From Allomuricauda sp. TY007 (GTDB lineage Bacteria > Bacteroidota > Bacteroidia > Flavobacteriales > Flavobacteriaceae): a DNA stretch of 64,000 nucleotides. This document shows positions 34,766 through 44,458 of the stretch, one piece after another; positions within the stretch are counted from its first letter, which is position 1, and each line of letters opens with the position of its first letter. The stretch spans positions 350,590 to 414,589 of the forward strand of contig NZ_WUEG01000001.1 in the NCBI RefSeq assembly GCF_010468565.1. Direction: 5' to 3'. A model generated the notes under the pieces. The model saw only the letters and a program-made list of their open reading frames with translations. It was not told the DNA's origin and searched no databases. The position numbers were made by a program, and so were the translations under genes.

Positions 34766-36124
34766 TTATTTTACCAAGTTGATTTCAACTCGTCTGTTTT
34801 GTGCTCTACCAGCTCTTGTGTTGTTGGTAGCAATTGGCTTAGCTTCACCATAACCGATAGCAGATAGTCTGTTTGAATCGATTCCTTTGTCAATCAAGAA
34901 GTTTCTAACAGAGTTAGCTCTTTCTTCAGAAAGTTTTTGGTTCAAGCTTTCGCTACCTACGCTGTCAGTGTGACCTTCAACTGTAAATTTAGCAGTTGGG
35001 TACTCGTTCAAGATTTGGATGATGTCGACCATTACAGAAGTAGATTCTGCTTTGATAGAAGACTTACCAGTGTCGAACAAGATAGTTCTAGCGTAATCGT
35101 TCAATTGCTTCTGAACTTCTTCAGTTACTTCTGGGCAACCGTTGTTAGCTACAGTACCAGCAACTTCTGGACATTGGTCGTCTTTGTCAAGAACACCGTC
35201 ACCGTCAGAATCTGGCCAAGGGCATCCGTCGTTCTCAGCAGGTCCTGCTTCGTTAGGACACTCATCGTCTTTATCGGCAACACCGTCACCATCAGCATCA
35301 GGACAACCAGCTAGTGCAGGAAGACCTGGAGTGTTAGGACAAGCATCGTCTTTATCGGCAACGCCATCGCCATCAGCATCAGGACAACCGTTCATTTCTT
35401 TGGATCCAGCTTCGTTAGGACAAGCGTCTTTAGCGTCTTCGATACCGTCTCCGTCAGCATCAGGACAACCGTTGAATGCTTCCAAACCAGCTACTTCTGG
35501 ACAAGCATCGTCTTTGTCGTATATTCCATCACCGTCAGTATCAGTACCACCAAACTTGATGCTGATTCCTGCCATGTGTTGGAAATGCTTAACCAAGTAA
35601 TCTTCAAAAGCGTGCTTGTACTGAGTTTGAAGTGTAAGACCTAGGTTGTCAGAGAACCAAAAGTTAACACCTACACCACCATTAACGGTTCCAGCTCCGA
35701 TTTCATCAACCCAAGTGTAACCACCTCCTATTTCTACGAAAGGATCAATAGTAGTGTTTTTAAGAATGTTGTATTTAATGGTACCATCTATAGCATAGTG
35801 AGACAAATCGTCAACTTCGAAGTCTCCTAATTTTTCGATTCTATTCAAAGAACCTCTTGCTCCTACAGAGAAACCATCTCCAATATATTTGGAAACTGCA
35901 ACATAGGAAACAGATGGTAAAATGTTCCAATGATCAGATACATTAAAGTACTCATCGAACAATGTAGTACTTGAAAAAGGATTGTCACTATCGTTAGTAG
36001 GATAAGCGTCTATTGCATTTACCCCTATACTAACTTGCCAGGGATTATTTTCGTCTTGCGCTTGTATGCTGTTGATCCCTACAAATACAAGAGCAACAAC
36101 CAATAATTTGCTAAGATGTTTCAT
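34766..36124 (-). CDS. OmpA-family outer membrane protein with TSP3 calcium repeats
   Basis: Outer membrane protein tethering the envelope to peptidoglycan. A Sec signal (residues 1-22, [16 protein letters not shown]) and an eight-strand-like beta-barrel region (to about 200) are followed by five or six thrombospondin type 3-like repeats of the form DxDGDGxxDxxDxCP, which bind calcium. The OmpA C-terminal domain contains [16 protein letters not shown] and a NRRVEINL end. The frame extends to a TTG at 36130, but Met 36124 (MKHLSKLL) is a far better signal-peptide start. It has a perfect promoter upstream and its own terminator: an abundant single-gene transcript. Confidence 0.95.
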   Translation of the reverse strand: MKHLSKLLVVALVFVGINSIQAQDENNPWQVSIGVNAIDAYPTNDSDNPFSSTTLFDEYFNVSDHWNILPSVSYVAVSKYIGDGFSVGARGSLNRIEKLGDFEVDDLSHYAIDGTIKYNILKNTTIDPFVEIGGGYTWVDEIGAGTVNGGVGVNFWFSDNLGLTLQTQYKHAFEDYLVKHFQHMAGISIKFGGTDTDGDGIYDKDDACPEVAGLEAFNGCPDADGDGIEDAKDACPNEAGSKEMNGCPDADGDGVADKDDACPNTPGLPALAGCPDADGDGVADKDDECPNEAGPAENDGCPWPDSDGDGVLDKDDQCPEVAGTVANNGCPEVTEEVQKQLNDYARTILFDTGKSSIKAESTSVMVDIIQILNEYPTAKFTVEGHTDSVGSESLNQKLSEERANSVRNFLIDKGIDSNRLSAIGYGEAKPIATNNTRAGRAQNRRVEINLVK

Positions 36125-36158
36125 GCTCAAAATTTTAAGTTTAAGTGTTTATCAGCAG

Positions 36159-36189
36159 CAAATGTAAGTTGTTAAGACTTATTAACAAA
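36159..36189 (-). promoter_or_regulatory. Consensus promoter of the OmpA-family gene
   Basis: On the minus strand TTTG, exactly 19 bases, then TACATTTG: a perfect match to the Bacteroidota housekeeping sigma consensus TTTG-N19-TAnnTTTG. The -7 box ends 34 bases before the ATG. It calibrates promoter calls elsewhere in the window. Confidence 0.8.
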
Positions 36190-36247
36190 ATCTAAATTTC
36201 TTTTTTTTTGACTCATTTGCCAGAAGATTTGTTGCATTTCGACGAAT

Positions 36248-37441
36248 TTAGATGACATTTAACGATTTTCCTACCTTTATAAATGCATTAATCGCATGGT
36301 CCAAGTGCTCTTTTTCGTGGGCTGCTGAGAGCTGTACTCGAATTCTTGCTTTGCCTTTAGGTACTACGGGATAAAAGAAGCCAATCACGTAAATCCCCTC
36401 TTCCAAGAGCATATCGGCCATATTTTGTGATAATTTGGCATCGTACAACATTACCGGTACTATGGCAGAATCACCGTCAATAATATCAAAGCCGGCCTCT
36501 TTCATTCCTTTTTTAAAGTATTCTGTATTGCTTTGTAGCTTATCCCGCAAAGAAGTATCCTTGTCCAACATCTCAAATACCTTAATGGATGCTCCAACTA
36601 TAGCGGGTGCCAAGGAATTGGAGAACAAATAAGGTCTGGAACGCTGGCGGAGCATTTCAATGATTTCCTTTTTTCCGGTGGTATAACCGCCCATGGCTCC
36701 GCCCAAAGCTTTGCCGAGTGTACCTGTAATAATGTCGATTCGGTCCATGACGCCCTTTTCTTCCAAGGTACCGCGGCCTGTTTCCCCTATAAAGCCTGTA
36801 GCGTGACATTCATCTATCATGACCATGGCATCATATTTATCTGCCAAATCACAGATTTTATCCAAAGGAGCCAAAAGTCCGTCCATGGAGAACACTCCGT
36901 CGGTTACTATAATTTTAAAGCGTGCTCCATCGGCAATGCTTTGTTTGAGTTTTTCCTCAAGGTCGGCCATATCGTTGTTCGTGTAGCGATATCGCTTTGC
37001 TTTGCACAAACGAACACCGTCAATAATGGATGCATGGTTCAATGAATCTGAGATAATGGCATCCTCCGCTGTAAGCAAGGGTTCAAAAACCCCTCCGTTG
37101 GCATCAAAAGCGGCTGCATATAATATGGTATCCTCGGTACCGTAGAAATTGGCGATTTTCTGTTCCAATTGTTTATGGATGTCCTGCGTTCCGCAAATAA
37201 AACGTACCGAAGACATTCCAAAACCGTGGGTATCCATCGTATCCTTTGCGGCTTGGATTACATCCGGGTGCGAGGAGAGCCCCAAATAATTGTTCGCACA
37301 AAAATTAATGACTTCTTCCCCTGTGGAGATTTTTATAACCGCTCCTTGTGGCGAGGTAATAATTCGTTCTTTTTTAAACAGGCCAGCTTCTTCAATCTCC
37401 TTCAATTCCTTGGCCAAATGTTCTTTTATTTTTCCGTACAT
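36248..37441 (-). CDS. kbl: Glycine C-acetyltransferase (2-amino-3-ketobutyrate CoA ligase)
   Basis: PLP enzyme of threonine catabolism joining acetyl-CoA and glycine. The 397 residues fit the alpha-oxoamine synthase family. Motifs: [33 protein letters not shown] with the PLP-ring Asp, and [16 protein letters not shown] with the Schiff-base Lys near residue 242. [13 protein letters not shown] is the usual Kbl N-terminus. It starts 15 bases after the AddA-like gene's stop and is likely on its transcript. Confidence 0.93.
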   Translation of the reverse strand: MYGKIKEHLAKELKEIEEAGLFKKERIITSPQGAVIKISTGEEVINFCANNYLGLSSHPDVIQAAKDTMDTHGFGMSSVRFICGTQDIHKQLEQKIANFYGTEDTILYAAAFDANGGVFEPLLTAEDAIISDSLNHASIIDGVRLCKAKRYRYTNNDMADLEEKLKQSIADGARFKIIVTDGVFSMDGLLAPLDKICDLADKYDAMVMIDECHATGFIGETGRGTLEEKGVMDRIDIITGTLGKALGGAMGGYTTGKKEIIEMLRQRSRPYLFSNSLAPAIVGASIKVFEMLDKDTSLRDKLQSNTEYFKKGMKEAGFDIIDGDSAIVPVMLYDAKLSQNMADMLLEEGIYVIGFFYPVVPKGKARIRVQLSAAHEKEHLDHAINAFIKVGKSLNVI

Positions 37442-37456
37442 ATCTTTGATTTAACT

Positions 37457-40400
37457 TTATACAAAAATAGGGTCTATTTCTTGGTCAATATAAACAATGA
37501 TGGATTGTTTGATTTCAAAATCCATTGCTTTTAAAATATCGGCATAATTTGCGATTTGCTCCTTATGCTTTGGCGATGGTTTACCTGTCTTATAATCTAT
37601 GATGGTCGCTTGGTTCCCATCAATTGTAATTCTATCAGGCCGAAGGGAATGTCCATCCGTTGTCAAGATTTCTTGTTCGTTCAATATGTGAAGGTTGTCC
37701 AAGAACAGATCTTTCAACTTCGGATGATTTACAACAGCCATAATTTTTTGTTTGATGTCGCTCGCGGCCTCTTTGGGAAAATGCCCCTCAATTTCCAATC
37801 GCTCCAAAACCGAATCAACATCGTTTACAGTTTCAATCTGGCTCAACGCAAAGTGGATTACATTCCCCATTTCGATGGCTTCCAAGCGTTCATCGTCCCA
37901 CAAACGGCCCGATTTGGTGGAAATCGTAAACCCGGCATCTTCTTTTGGGCGGGTAACGTAGGAGATATAGTTTTCGTTGGATTCCAAAGGTGAACGTGCT
38001 ATTTCTTTTGATGGAAAAGTTCCAATGGTATAAACCCCGTTCTGGTTTTCAGGTATGTTCTTTTGTTGAACAAATAACTGAAAAAGGTCGGCGTAGGAAG
38101 AAGCAGACTCGGCAGAAGCAACTTTTTTGCCTGCTTCTGTAATCACAAACAGCCCTTTCACAGGTCGGGTAAGTGCCACGTAGAGTACGTTCATGGAATC
38201 CAACAAGGTTTTTTGCTCTTCGTCCAAGTATTTTTGCTGGGCCATCTCATTGTACTCCAACATATCTTTATTGTTGTTGATGAGGAATTCATCCAGCCCT
38301 AAAGTTTTATCGGCACTAGTGGCAGGCACCCAAGCTTTCTTTTTCTTACGTTTATCGTCCAGAATCGCATTGGCAAACGGAAAAATCACAAATGGGAATT
38401 CAAGGCCTTTGGCCTTGTGGATGGTCATAATTTTTACGGCATCCACACCATCGGGAGCCGCAATGGATAGGGATTCTTTTTTTACTTCCCAATAATTAAG
38501 GAAAGCATATACGCTGGGTCCTTCCCTTTTTTCTAAATCCAGCACTTCGTCCATTAAAAACGAAATATGCGCAACGGAACCTTTATAAAGCTCAAACTGT
38601 ACAATGACGGTTTCCAAAATGGTGAGCACAGGTTCTCCCCTTAATTCAATTATATTGAAACTGTATGCACTGGTCAAGAAGGTTTCAATATTTTCCAAGT
38701 TTTTGGAAATGAAGTCGTGCTTGCCGTTTTCATTGGGTGACAGATACATTAATATAAGGTAGGCCGCTTCTCGGTCTTTCGGGTTTTCAAAAATTCGGAG
38801 AATCGATATCAAAAAGATGACTTTCTCATTCTTTGACAGCAAAAGTGCATCCGAAGAAATGATGGGAATGCTCTGCTGTGCTAAAAAATCTGCCAGCAAC
38901 ATTCCCTTCTTATTATCGCGAACCAAAACGCAGATATCGGCATAGGCATGGTTTTCCGAAATGATATGCTGGATGTGTTTAAGCGTTTCCGAGCAATACA
39001 CCTCGTCCTTATCCTCCACATCTTTATCCAAAAAGGACATTTGGATGTATCCCCCGGGTTTGTTGTTGGTTTTTTGATGAGAATCCTTCAAAAAAAGATT
39101 ACGATAGTCCTCGTTGCCAAGCACAGGAGCCACTTCTGTAAAAAAATTATTGTTGAAGTTCACGATTTCGTCATAACTCCGCCAATTGGTGTCCAACGAA
39201 TAGGTGCTGGGCTCTATCACAAAGGGGTGCGATTTCCCATTTATTAGGTTGAGGAATTGCTCCGCCCTGCCACCACGCCAGCGGTAAATGGCCTGCTTTA
39301 CATCGCCTACCAAAAAAAGGGAACCGCGGTCGTGCTTTTCGTCCTCACTTTCCAGGGCGTTTCCAATAAGGGGCACCAAGTTTTCCCACTGCATTTTTGA
39401 AGTGTCCTGGAACTCATCAATAAAATAATGGCGGTATTTTTCGCCCATCCGTTCATAAATAAAAGGTACAGGTTGATTCTTGATCTCTTTGGAGAGGATG
39501 GCGTTCAGGGAAGAAATGGGGACAATATCCCTGTCCTGCTCAATATTCTTGATTTCCTTGGCGATTTCGTTCAAAACTGTCATCGGCACTATATTGCCAT
39601 AAATGTTTTGGAGATAGCTGTGCCGATAGACAAGTCGCTTTATGATGAGATAGTTTTCCAAAATGGTTACGGCCAATTGGGTGACGTCCCTTTTGTCACT
39701 GGCCTTGAGTAATTTTCCCTCAACTAGATTGGGCTCCAGGGTTTTGGCGGCGTATAATTTTTTTGGGTCGAGTTCCCCATCAACCATTTTTTTGAAATGA
39801 TTGGGCAAGGTTTGTCTAGGGAAATCGGCAAAATCAAAACCTTGATTCTCTACTTCTTGAAGCACAGTTTGAGCCAATTGGTTTACCTTTTCCCCAATGG
39901 ACTTGCTTTCTGAGGCTATCCGTTTCTGAATGTCCTGAAAATCCCCGATTGATTTTTCACGTAGCGGCTCCACATGTTCCGCATGGTTTTCCTGAAAAAG
40001 GAGTTTCCCGATTTCCACCAGATCATAGGCGATGTTCCAACTCTTGTCATCATCAATTTTTTCGAGTGAAAAGGCAATCAAGACCTCGGTAAGTTTTTCA
40101 TCGTTGCCAGCGCGTTCCAGTAATCTTCCCATGGCTTCCTCCAACAGTAAATCCAAATTTAGTTCCACCTCAAAATTTTGGGACAGGTGTAGATCGCGGG
40201 CAAATGTTTTTATGATCTTATGGTTGAATTTGTCTATGGTAGAAATCTCAAAAAAGGAGTAATTGTGCAGAATCCGTTTTAGAATGAGTTGGGATCGTTG
40301 CCGCAATTGTTCCTCGGTCAAATTGAGTTCATCACAAAGTGATCGGAACAAACTTTTCTGCTTTTCGGGAACTTGATCCTTACCAAAAGCGTACAAGTTA

Positions 40401-40579
40401 TCCAAAATCCGGGTTTTCATTTCGTCCACTGCCTTGTTGGTAAAGGTAATGGCCAAAATCTGACGGAATTTTATCGAAGCATCGTTGGAGAGCAATAATT
40501 TGAGGTATGCTTTTGCCAGGGCATAGGTCTTGCCCGAACCTGCCGATGCGCTGTATATTTTAAAATTGGACCCCTCCAA
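37457..40579 (-). CDS. UvrD-helicase / PD-(D/E)XK exonuclease (AddA-like)
   Basis: 1040-residue SF1A helicase-nuclease. Walker A is SASAGSGKTYALAK near residue 10-20, motif II is YFIDEFQDTSKMQW, motif III is GDVKQAIYRWRGG, and motifs V/VI are IMTIHKAKGLEFPFV and LYVALTRPVKGL. The C-terminal nuclease shows NVIHFALSQIE and RPDRITIDG with TIIDYKTGKP. It pairs by type with the AddB-like protein at 31971-34703. The only usable start is TTG at 40579 (read MEGSNFKIYSASAG); no ATG lies upstream in frame. Role in double-strand break end resection is by family. Confidence 0.9.
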   Translation of the reverse strand: MEGSNFKIYSASAGSGKTYALAKAYLKLLLSNDASIKFRQILAITFTNKAVDEMKTRILDNLYAFGKDQVPEKQKSLFRSLCDELNLTEEQLRQRSQLILKRILHNYSFFEISTIDKFNHKIIKTFARDLHLSQNFEVELNLDLLLEEAMGRLLERAGNDEKLTEVLIAFSLEKIDDDKSWNIAYDLVEIGKLLFQENHAEHVEPLREKSIGDFQDIQKRIASESKSIGEKVNQLAQTVLQEVENQGFDFADFPRQTLPNHFKKMVDGELDPKKLYAAKTLEPNLVEGKLLKASDKRDVTQLAVTILENYLIIKRLVYRHSYLQNIYGNIVPMTVLNEIAKEIKNIEQDRDIVPISSLNAILSKEIKNQPVPFIYERMGEKYRHYFIDEFQDTSKMQWENLVPLIGNALESEDEKHDRGSLFLVGDVKQAIYRWRGGRAEQFLNLINGKSHPFVIEPSTYSLDTNWRSYDEIVNFNNNFFTEVAPVLGNEDYRNLFLKDSHQKTNNKPGGYIQMSFLDKDVEDKDEVYCSETLKHIQHIISENHAYADICVLVRDNKKGMLLADFLAQQSIPIISSDALLLSKNEKVIFLISILRIFENPKDREAAYLILMYLSPNENGKHDFISKNLENIETFLTSAYSFNIIELRGEPVLTILETVIVQFELYKGSVAHISFLMDEVLDLEKREGPSVYAFLNYWEVKKESLSIAAPDGVDAVKIMTIHKAKGLEFPFVIFPFANAILDDKRKKKKAWVPATSADKTLGLDEFLINNNKDMLEYNEMAQQKYLDEEQKTLLDSMNVLYVALTRPVKGLFVITEAGKKVASAESASSYADLFQLFVQQKNIPENQNGVYTIGTFPSKEIARSPLESNENYISYVTRPKEDAGFTISTKSGRLWDDERLEAIEMGNVIHFALSQIETVNDVDSVLERLEIEGHFPKEAASDIKQKIMAVVNHPKLKDLFLDNLHILNEQEILTTDGHSLRPDRITIDGNQATIIDYKTGKPSPKHKEQIANYADILKAMDFEIKQSIIVYIDQEIDPIFV

Positions 40580-40700
40580 AAACGTTTTTCCTGCAAAATA
40601 AGGATTCCTTACCTGATGTTAACATGCTTTTAGCGGAATATATATGTTAAAACTTGTATTTTTACGTGAATTGATTAATAACCTAAAAAAACAGAATATT

Positions 40701-41309
40701 ATGGCTTTTGAATTACCTAAATTACCGTATGCATACGATGCATTGGAACCACATATAGATGCTAGGACCATGGAAATCCACCATACCAAGCACCACAATG
40801 GCTACACCACTAAATTGAACGGAGCCATCGAAGGAACAGATTTGGAAGGAAAGGGGATCGTGGATATCCTTTCAGGTTTGGATATGTCCAATGCCGCTGT
40901 TAGAAACAACGGAGGCGGATTTTTTAACCATAGCCTTTTTTGGGAAGTAATGTCCCCAAACGGAGGCGGAAAACCTTCAGGGGAATTGGCTTCTGCAATT
41001 GACGAGGCTTTTGGTTCTTTTGATGCTTTCAAAGAAAAATTTTCCACTGCCGCCGCTACCCAATTTGGATCAGGTTGGGCATGGTTGTGTGTGCACAAAG
41101 GAGGAAAAGTGGAAGTTTGTTCCACCCCTAACCAAGATAACCCCATTATGCCAGGAGTGGGTTGTGGTGGTTACCCGATTTTGGGCTTGGATGTATGGGA
41201 GCATGCTTACTACTTGCATTATCAAAACTTGAGACCAGATTATATTTCAGCATTTTTTAATATAATCAATTGGGACAAAGTTTCTGAAAACTACGCAGCT
41301 AGTAAATAA
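40701..41309 (+). CDS. sodA: Superoxide dismutase, Fe/Mn family (Mn-like)
   Basis: Converts superoxide to oxygen and peroxide. The 202 residues start at [20 protein letters not shown], the family N-terminus; the frame 57 bases further up is not used. Metal ligands are His in [12 protein letters not shown], His in [16 protein letters not shown], and Asp/His in [15 protein letters not shown]. The NNGGG-x-x-NHSLFW stretch is typical of Mn-type rather than Fe-type enzymes, though metal use cannot be fixed by sequence alone. A strong terminator follows. Confidence 0.95.
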   Translation: MAFELPKLPYAYDALEPHIDARTMEIHHTKHHNGYTTKLNGAIEGTDLEGKGIVDILSGLDMSNAAVRNNGGGFFNHSLFWEVMSPNGGGKPSGELASAIDEAFGSFDAFKEKFSTAAATQFGSGWAWLCVHKGGKVEVCSTPNQDNPIMPGVGCGGYPILGLDVWEHAYYLHYQNLRPDYISAFFNIINWDKVSENYAASK

Positions 41310-41331
41310 GAACTGGTTCAATAATAATATG

Positions 41332-41363
41332 AAAAGCCGTGCACTTGGTGCACGGCTTTTTTT
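41332..41363 (+). terminator. Terminator of the superoxide dismutase gene
   Basis: AAAAGCCGTGCAC and GTGCACGGCTTTT form a 13-bp stem with a 3-base loop and T run, 22 bases after the stop. Confidence 0.92.
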
Positions 41364-41377
41364 GTTTTTGTTTTTTA

Positions 41378-41455
41378 AATAGAAAAGGGTGAGGAAGTCC
41401 TCACCCTTTTCGTCCCAAATCTTACCATAAACTTAACCTACTTATGCTATGGCGG
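41378..41455 (-). ncRNA. Candidate small RNA, copy 1 of 3
   Basis: Minus-strand unit: promoter (see 41458-41488), 39 conserved bases (41414-41452, starting CCATAGCATAAGTAGG on the minus strand), then a 12-bp hairpin built on GGGTGAGG/CCTCACCC and a T-rich tail. Copies 2 and 3 share the 39 bases but have hairpins of unrelated sequence, so pairing is preserved while sequence is not. One base in the conserved part (ATAA instead of ATGA on the + strand) differs from the others. Relation to a described family such as the Flavo-1 RNA motif is possible but unchecked. Confidence 0.6.
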
Positions 41456-41457
41456 CA

Positions 41458-41488
41458 CTAAAATACTGGTATTGTGTAAAATAACAAA
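41458..41488 (-). promoter_or_regulatory. Promoter of small RNA copy 1
   Basis: TTTG, exactly 19 bases, then TATTTTAG on the minus strand: perfect -33 and spacing, one mismatch in the -7 box. The -7 box ends 5 bases before the conserved CCATAGC start. Confidence 0.6.
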
Positions 41489-41569
41489 GGGTTTTAAAAA
41501 ATATTTTGTTTTTATGAAGAAAAAGAAATTGTGCAGTTCGTCGATAAAATGGATAAAACCTTGGTAGTC

Positions 41570-41648
41570 AAATATAAAGAAGCCGGAGCGTGCTCCGGCT
41601 TCTTTCCCCAAATCTTACCATGAACTTAACCTACTTATGCTATGGTGA
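41570..41648 (-). ncRNA. Candidate small RNA, copy 2 of 3
   Basis: Same design as copy 1, in tandem with it on the minus strand. A -7 box TACTTTTG (41651-41658) lies 5 bases before the conserved 39-base block (41607-41645), then a 14-bp hairpin with stem AAAGAAGCCGGAGC and complement (41576-41605), ending in TTCTTTATATTT. The stem sequence is wholly different from those of copies 1 and 3. Confidence 0.6.
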
Positions 41649-41785
41649 TTCAAAAGTAAGCCAAGCGATGTTTTTGTGCCCAAGCTTTTAGATGAAACTC
41701 CCTTAAATGCGTTGAAGTGTACAACACAGCCTGATTATTGATAAATGTCAAGAAAACTAAGGGGATTGCTAAAGGTTTACGGGTG

Positions 41786-41827
41786 TGCAGAAAATAAAAA
41801 AGGTGGAATAACTTCCACCTTTTTTGC
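41786..41827 (-). terminator. Terminator of the lipoprotein array; left 42-base direct repeat
   Basis: A hairpin AAAAAAGGTGGAA/TTCCACCTTTTTT with loop TAAC (+ strand) lies 117 bases beyond the last lipoprotein stop. The 42 bases are identical to 47691-47732 except that the 4-base loop is reverse-complemented (TAAC versus GTTA). Works as an intrinsic terminator and marks the left border of the island. Confidence 0.75.
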
Positions 41828-41943
41828 TGTATTCTTAATTATTCATTTGGGTTGTCCAAGCCATAATGGTTGTGCTCTGTTGCTGATTGCCCTAAGTCGA
41901 TCTGATAATATTTTTGATACAGATTGGGATTAAGTTAGTCTAT

Positions 41944-42474
41944 TTAGGAAAACCAATCACTTAAAATGTAATTGGCTTTCCATGTATCACTGATTTTTTT
42001 GAAAACAATCAAATCTCCACCTCCTGTGCTTTCTACATACATCAGAGCATATTTCCCATCATTTGATAAAATGGGTACAGAGAGAGTCAAAGTATTAAAA
42101 TCATGTTTTTTAGAGATTGTAATGTTATCGAGCATCCCTTTATCAAAACTTATTTTCTCAACTGATTGGGCTTTTCGTTTAAGCCTTATCATCTCCTCTT
42201 TGTCAAAAATTTTTTCAAATTCGACCCCAAATTTTTTTTCAATGATATCATGAGAACTATTCAATTCATTGTAATTGATTAAATCTACTAATGATGCATT
42301 ACCGGAAGGTTTGACCAAAGATTTGAAAAACAATTTTTTCTCCTTTCTGTTTTCAAAATATGCATTGATTACTTCGGATTGTTCCAAGGTTATATTTTGA
42401 ATACCATAGGTGCTTTTACAGTTCAAGCTAAAGAGAATTGCAACGGCACAGATTAAATATTTTATTCCTTTCAT
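41944..42474 (-). CDS. Small lipoprotein, family I (array member, putative immunity)
   Basis: 176 residues. A signal peptide with lipid Cys in AVAILFSLNCKSTYG (about residue 19) predicts a lipoprotein. No acidic pair follows the Cys, so it lacks the usual surface-export signal and probably faces the periplasm. The C-terminal block SVPILSNDGKYALMYVES...NYILSDWFS matches those of the lipoproteins at 42589 and 45330 (pattern P-[IV]-[LF]-x-x-x-G-x-Y-A-[LI]-M). It is the last gene of the array and has no zincin module directly before it. Function inferred from context only. Confidence 0.7.
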   Translation of the reverse strand: MKGIKYLICAVAILFSLNCKSTYGIQNITLEQSEVINAYFENRKEKKLFFKSLVKPSGNASLVDLINYNELNSSHDIIEKKFGVEFEKIFDKEEMIRLKRKAQSVEKISFDKGMLDNITISKKHDFNTLTLSVPILSNDGKYALMYVESTGGGDLIVFKKISDTWKANYILSDWFS

Positions 42475-42588
42475 ATTTTTTAGAAGATAGCAATACGAAG
42501 CCTATAGTGCTCATGCTTGATTTAGACAACTGACAAAGTGAATCCAAAAACAAAATAAGGTTATGAGCAGTCGACGAATTGATTATCC

Positions 42589-43137
42589 TCAGCTTATCCA
42601 AAGATGCAAATAAAAAATATCCTCCCAAGCACCATCCTCAAATCTAAACATGGTTATTCCTCCAGCAGCACTTTCTGGGCCTTCATAGACTTCTTCATAC
42701 ATCAATGCATACTTAGTTCCGTTATTAGTAAAAATATATGGGAAAGAGATACTGTTTTTAGCTTTCTGACTAATCTCTATGTTTCCATTGAGCTTGTTTT
42801 TATCTAACCTTTGTTGAACTGTACTCTGATTGACAAATTCTCTGATAATACTAATAAATTCCTCATTGGAGAACATGGATTGAAAGTCAACTTTCGGTCT
42901 ATCGTAATTTCCTAAATCGTTATTTGCTTCTTGCCAAGCAGATAGGTTGTCCAGTCCTTTACTATACTGGCTTATGTCAACTGTTTTTCTTGCCAACACT
43001 TTTTCATCCCTAGAAGCATAATATGAATTCATCAAATTATAGGCTTCGCTTGATGTTTCTAGCTTCATTGTATTGCATCCTATTGTGATAAGCAAGACAA
43101 GAAAGAACATAAAAATACATTTTATTGTAGTTTTCAT
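42589..43137 (-). CDS. Small lipoprotein, family I (array member, putative immunity)
   Basis: 182 residues from Met 43137 (MKTTIKCIFMFF). The lipobox LITIGC gives lipid Cys near residue 21. An alternative ATG at 43164 overlaps the end of the preceding zincin module in another frame, inside its NNAKG codons, as seen for two other lipoproteins here. The C-terminal block ISFPYIFTNNGTKYALMYEE...LHLWIS is shared with the paralogues at 41944 and 45330. It directly follows an orphan module, so it would be that module's partner (inference). Confidence 0.72.
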   Translation of the reverse strand: MKTTIKCIFMFFLVLLITIGCNTMKLETSSEAYNLMNSYYASRDEKVLARKTVDISQYSKGLDNLSAWQEANNDLGNYDRPKVDFQSMFSNEEFISIIREFVNQSTVQQRLDKNKLNGNIEISQKAKNSISFPYIFTNNGTKYALMYEEVYEGPESAAGGITMFRFEDGAWEDIFYLHLWIS

Positions 43138-43138
43138 C

Positions 43139-43753
43139 TTATGGACATTTTTCTCCTTTTGCATTATTGTTCGCAACTTGTTCGTTATTTAAAACCGTTT
43201 TTATGGAGTTTTTTAAGTTTAAAGACAGTGAGTTGAAAGCGGATGAAGTTTCCAAACCTCCCCAAGCCAACTTTTCATAATAACTTTGGGACTGTTTATT
43301 ATTGTCCCAGACCGAAAGAGACTTGGCAATCCCTTGAACATATTGTCCAATAAATTCATGCTCGGTTAAATTAACTTTTACTCCTGAACTCAAAGTTTGT
43401 TGTGCTCCCAAGTTAGTGTAATATTGCTGTATTGCACTGCTAAGATTAGAAGTTGGGTTTGTATTGATTGTATAACCTAAAAATGCATGCATACTTTCAT
43501 GTATTATGGTTCTGGCAATTGCCAATTGGGTTGCATTCTTTACGTAATCATCATCAAGTGTTATGGTCCATTCGAGTTTTCCGTATGTTTTAAGTGTTTT
43601 GGCATTTCTCGGTTGTCCACCTACATAACCTGCCTCGGCAACCTTAAAAACCAAATCATAATTGCCAGAAGAATCAAACAAATCCAAGATGCCTTGCGAT
43701 AAATGCCCTGTTCCATCCAATTGCCCAATGTCTGGCACGGTTAGGTTCTGCAT
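43139..43753 (-). CDS. Orphan C-terminal zincin-like module (no N-terminal half)
   Basis: 204 residues from the first ATG, but in-frame homology to the 502-residue protein starts further up (to 43804, SPCVESIINKLAIKD) with no start codon there, so this is a promoterless-looking 3' module. It carries IARTIIHESMHAFLGY (HExxH zinc-binding) and a later TEHEFIGQYVQG, a candidate third ligand, then SVWDNN and a closing NNNAKGEKCP. Bases 43674-43740 are identical to 46456-46522 in the full gene, a ready site for recombination that would swap this C-terminus into it. Confidence 0.75.
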   Translation of the reverse strand: MQNLTVPDIGQLDGTGHLSQGILDLFDSSGNYDLVFKVAEAGYVGGQPRNAKTLKTYGKLEWTITLDDDYVKNATQLAIARTIIHESMHAFLGYTINTNPTSNLSSAIQQYYTNLGAQQTLSSGVKVNLTEHEFIGQYVQGIAKSLSVWDNNKQSQSYYEKLAWGGLETSSAFNSLSLNLKNSIKTVLNNEQVANNNAKGEKCP

Positions 43754-43850
43754 ATCCTTTATTGCCAGTTTGTTGATGATACTCTCTACACAGGGGCTAA
43801 AGGATTAATTTGACAAAAGTTTAATTTGTCAATGTTTAAAACTTTTCAAT

Positions 43851-44261
43851 TCACTTGTTGAAAACCGCATTAAACTCTTTTAAATAGACATTGACTACCA
43901 AGGAATCACCTTTGGCAATACTAACATGCTCGATTTTTACTGGCTTCTTCGAATGCTTGGAAACAATAATATTGATTACCCCATCAGTTGTCATAATTTC
44001 AACAGGATTTTCTTTAAATGCAAAATCGTCTATTATCACAAAATCAAAAGGCAGAGCTTCCTTGGTACTAAATTCATAATAATTGAATAGTAGAATACTT
44101 TTTGTGGAGTTGTCAGCTCTCATTTTAAACCTCTCAATAGTATAGCATTCTTCACAGTTCTCAATCTTATTACTTATTCTCTTTGGGGTTGAGCAATTTA
44201 GAAAAATAATCAATATTGCTAATCCATATACTTTATTTAGGACACTTGATACCCTTTGCAT
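43851..44261 (-). CDS. Small lipoprotein, family II (array member, putative immunity)
   Basis: 136 residues from Met 44261 (MQRVSSVLNKVYG), whose ATG lies inside the AAT-GCA-AAG codons that end the preceding zincin remnant. Lipobox-like IFLNCS puts the lipid Cys near residue 23. The C-terminal half (IAKGDSLVVNVYLKE) matches the lipoprotein at 44459 (IDKNDSLVVKLYLKD), defining a second paralogous family in the array. Beta-rich by pattern. No known domain recognised. Confidence 0.68.
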   Translation of the reverse strand: MQRVSSVLNKVYGLAILIIFLNCSTPKRISNKIENCEECYTIERFKMRADNSTKSILLFNYYEFSTKEALPFDFVIIDDFAFKENPVEIMTTDGVINIIVSKHSKKPVKIEHVSIAKGDSLVVNVYLKEFNAVFNK

Positions 44262-44400
44262 TATTGTAGCCATTACTTTCATTTGTTATTGCCGATTGAA
44301 TTTCATTTTTATTTGGTTGTGCTTGGTATGCTGAAGATGATTCTAGGCCTGCCCAAGATAGTTTTTTATAATATTCGATACTCTGTTGTTTGTTGTCCTA
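44233..44400 (-). pseudogene. Remnant of a zincin-module C-terminus
   Basis: An open stretch reading DNKQQSIEYYKKLSWAGLES and ending NNAKGIKCPK, clearly homologous to the last third of the other modules. In place of the Trp codon of VWDNKQQ there is TAG at 44398-44400, and upstream homology stops within about 10 bases. The HExxH part is absent, so it cannot be active. It supplies the overlapping start region of the lipoprotein at 43851. Confidence 0.8.
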
Positions 44401-44458
44401 GGCTAAGTCTGTCTTAAAAAAAATTGTTTAAATGAAAAGAAGGATATGATTGGTATTG

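Noticed and set aside
41414..41452. Conserved short peptide (MNLTYLCYG) encoded on the + strand of the 39-base repeat
   Set aside because: Copy 1 has ATAA in place of the ATG, the reading frames diverge right after the block, and the promoters and terminators point to the minus strand.
41745..41933. 62-residue plus-strand open frame at the island's left border
   Set aside because: It runs through the terminator hairpin repeat 41786-41827 and has no partner or motif.
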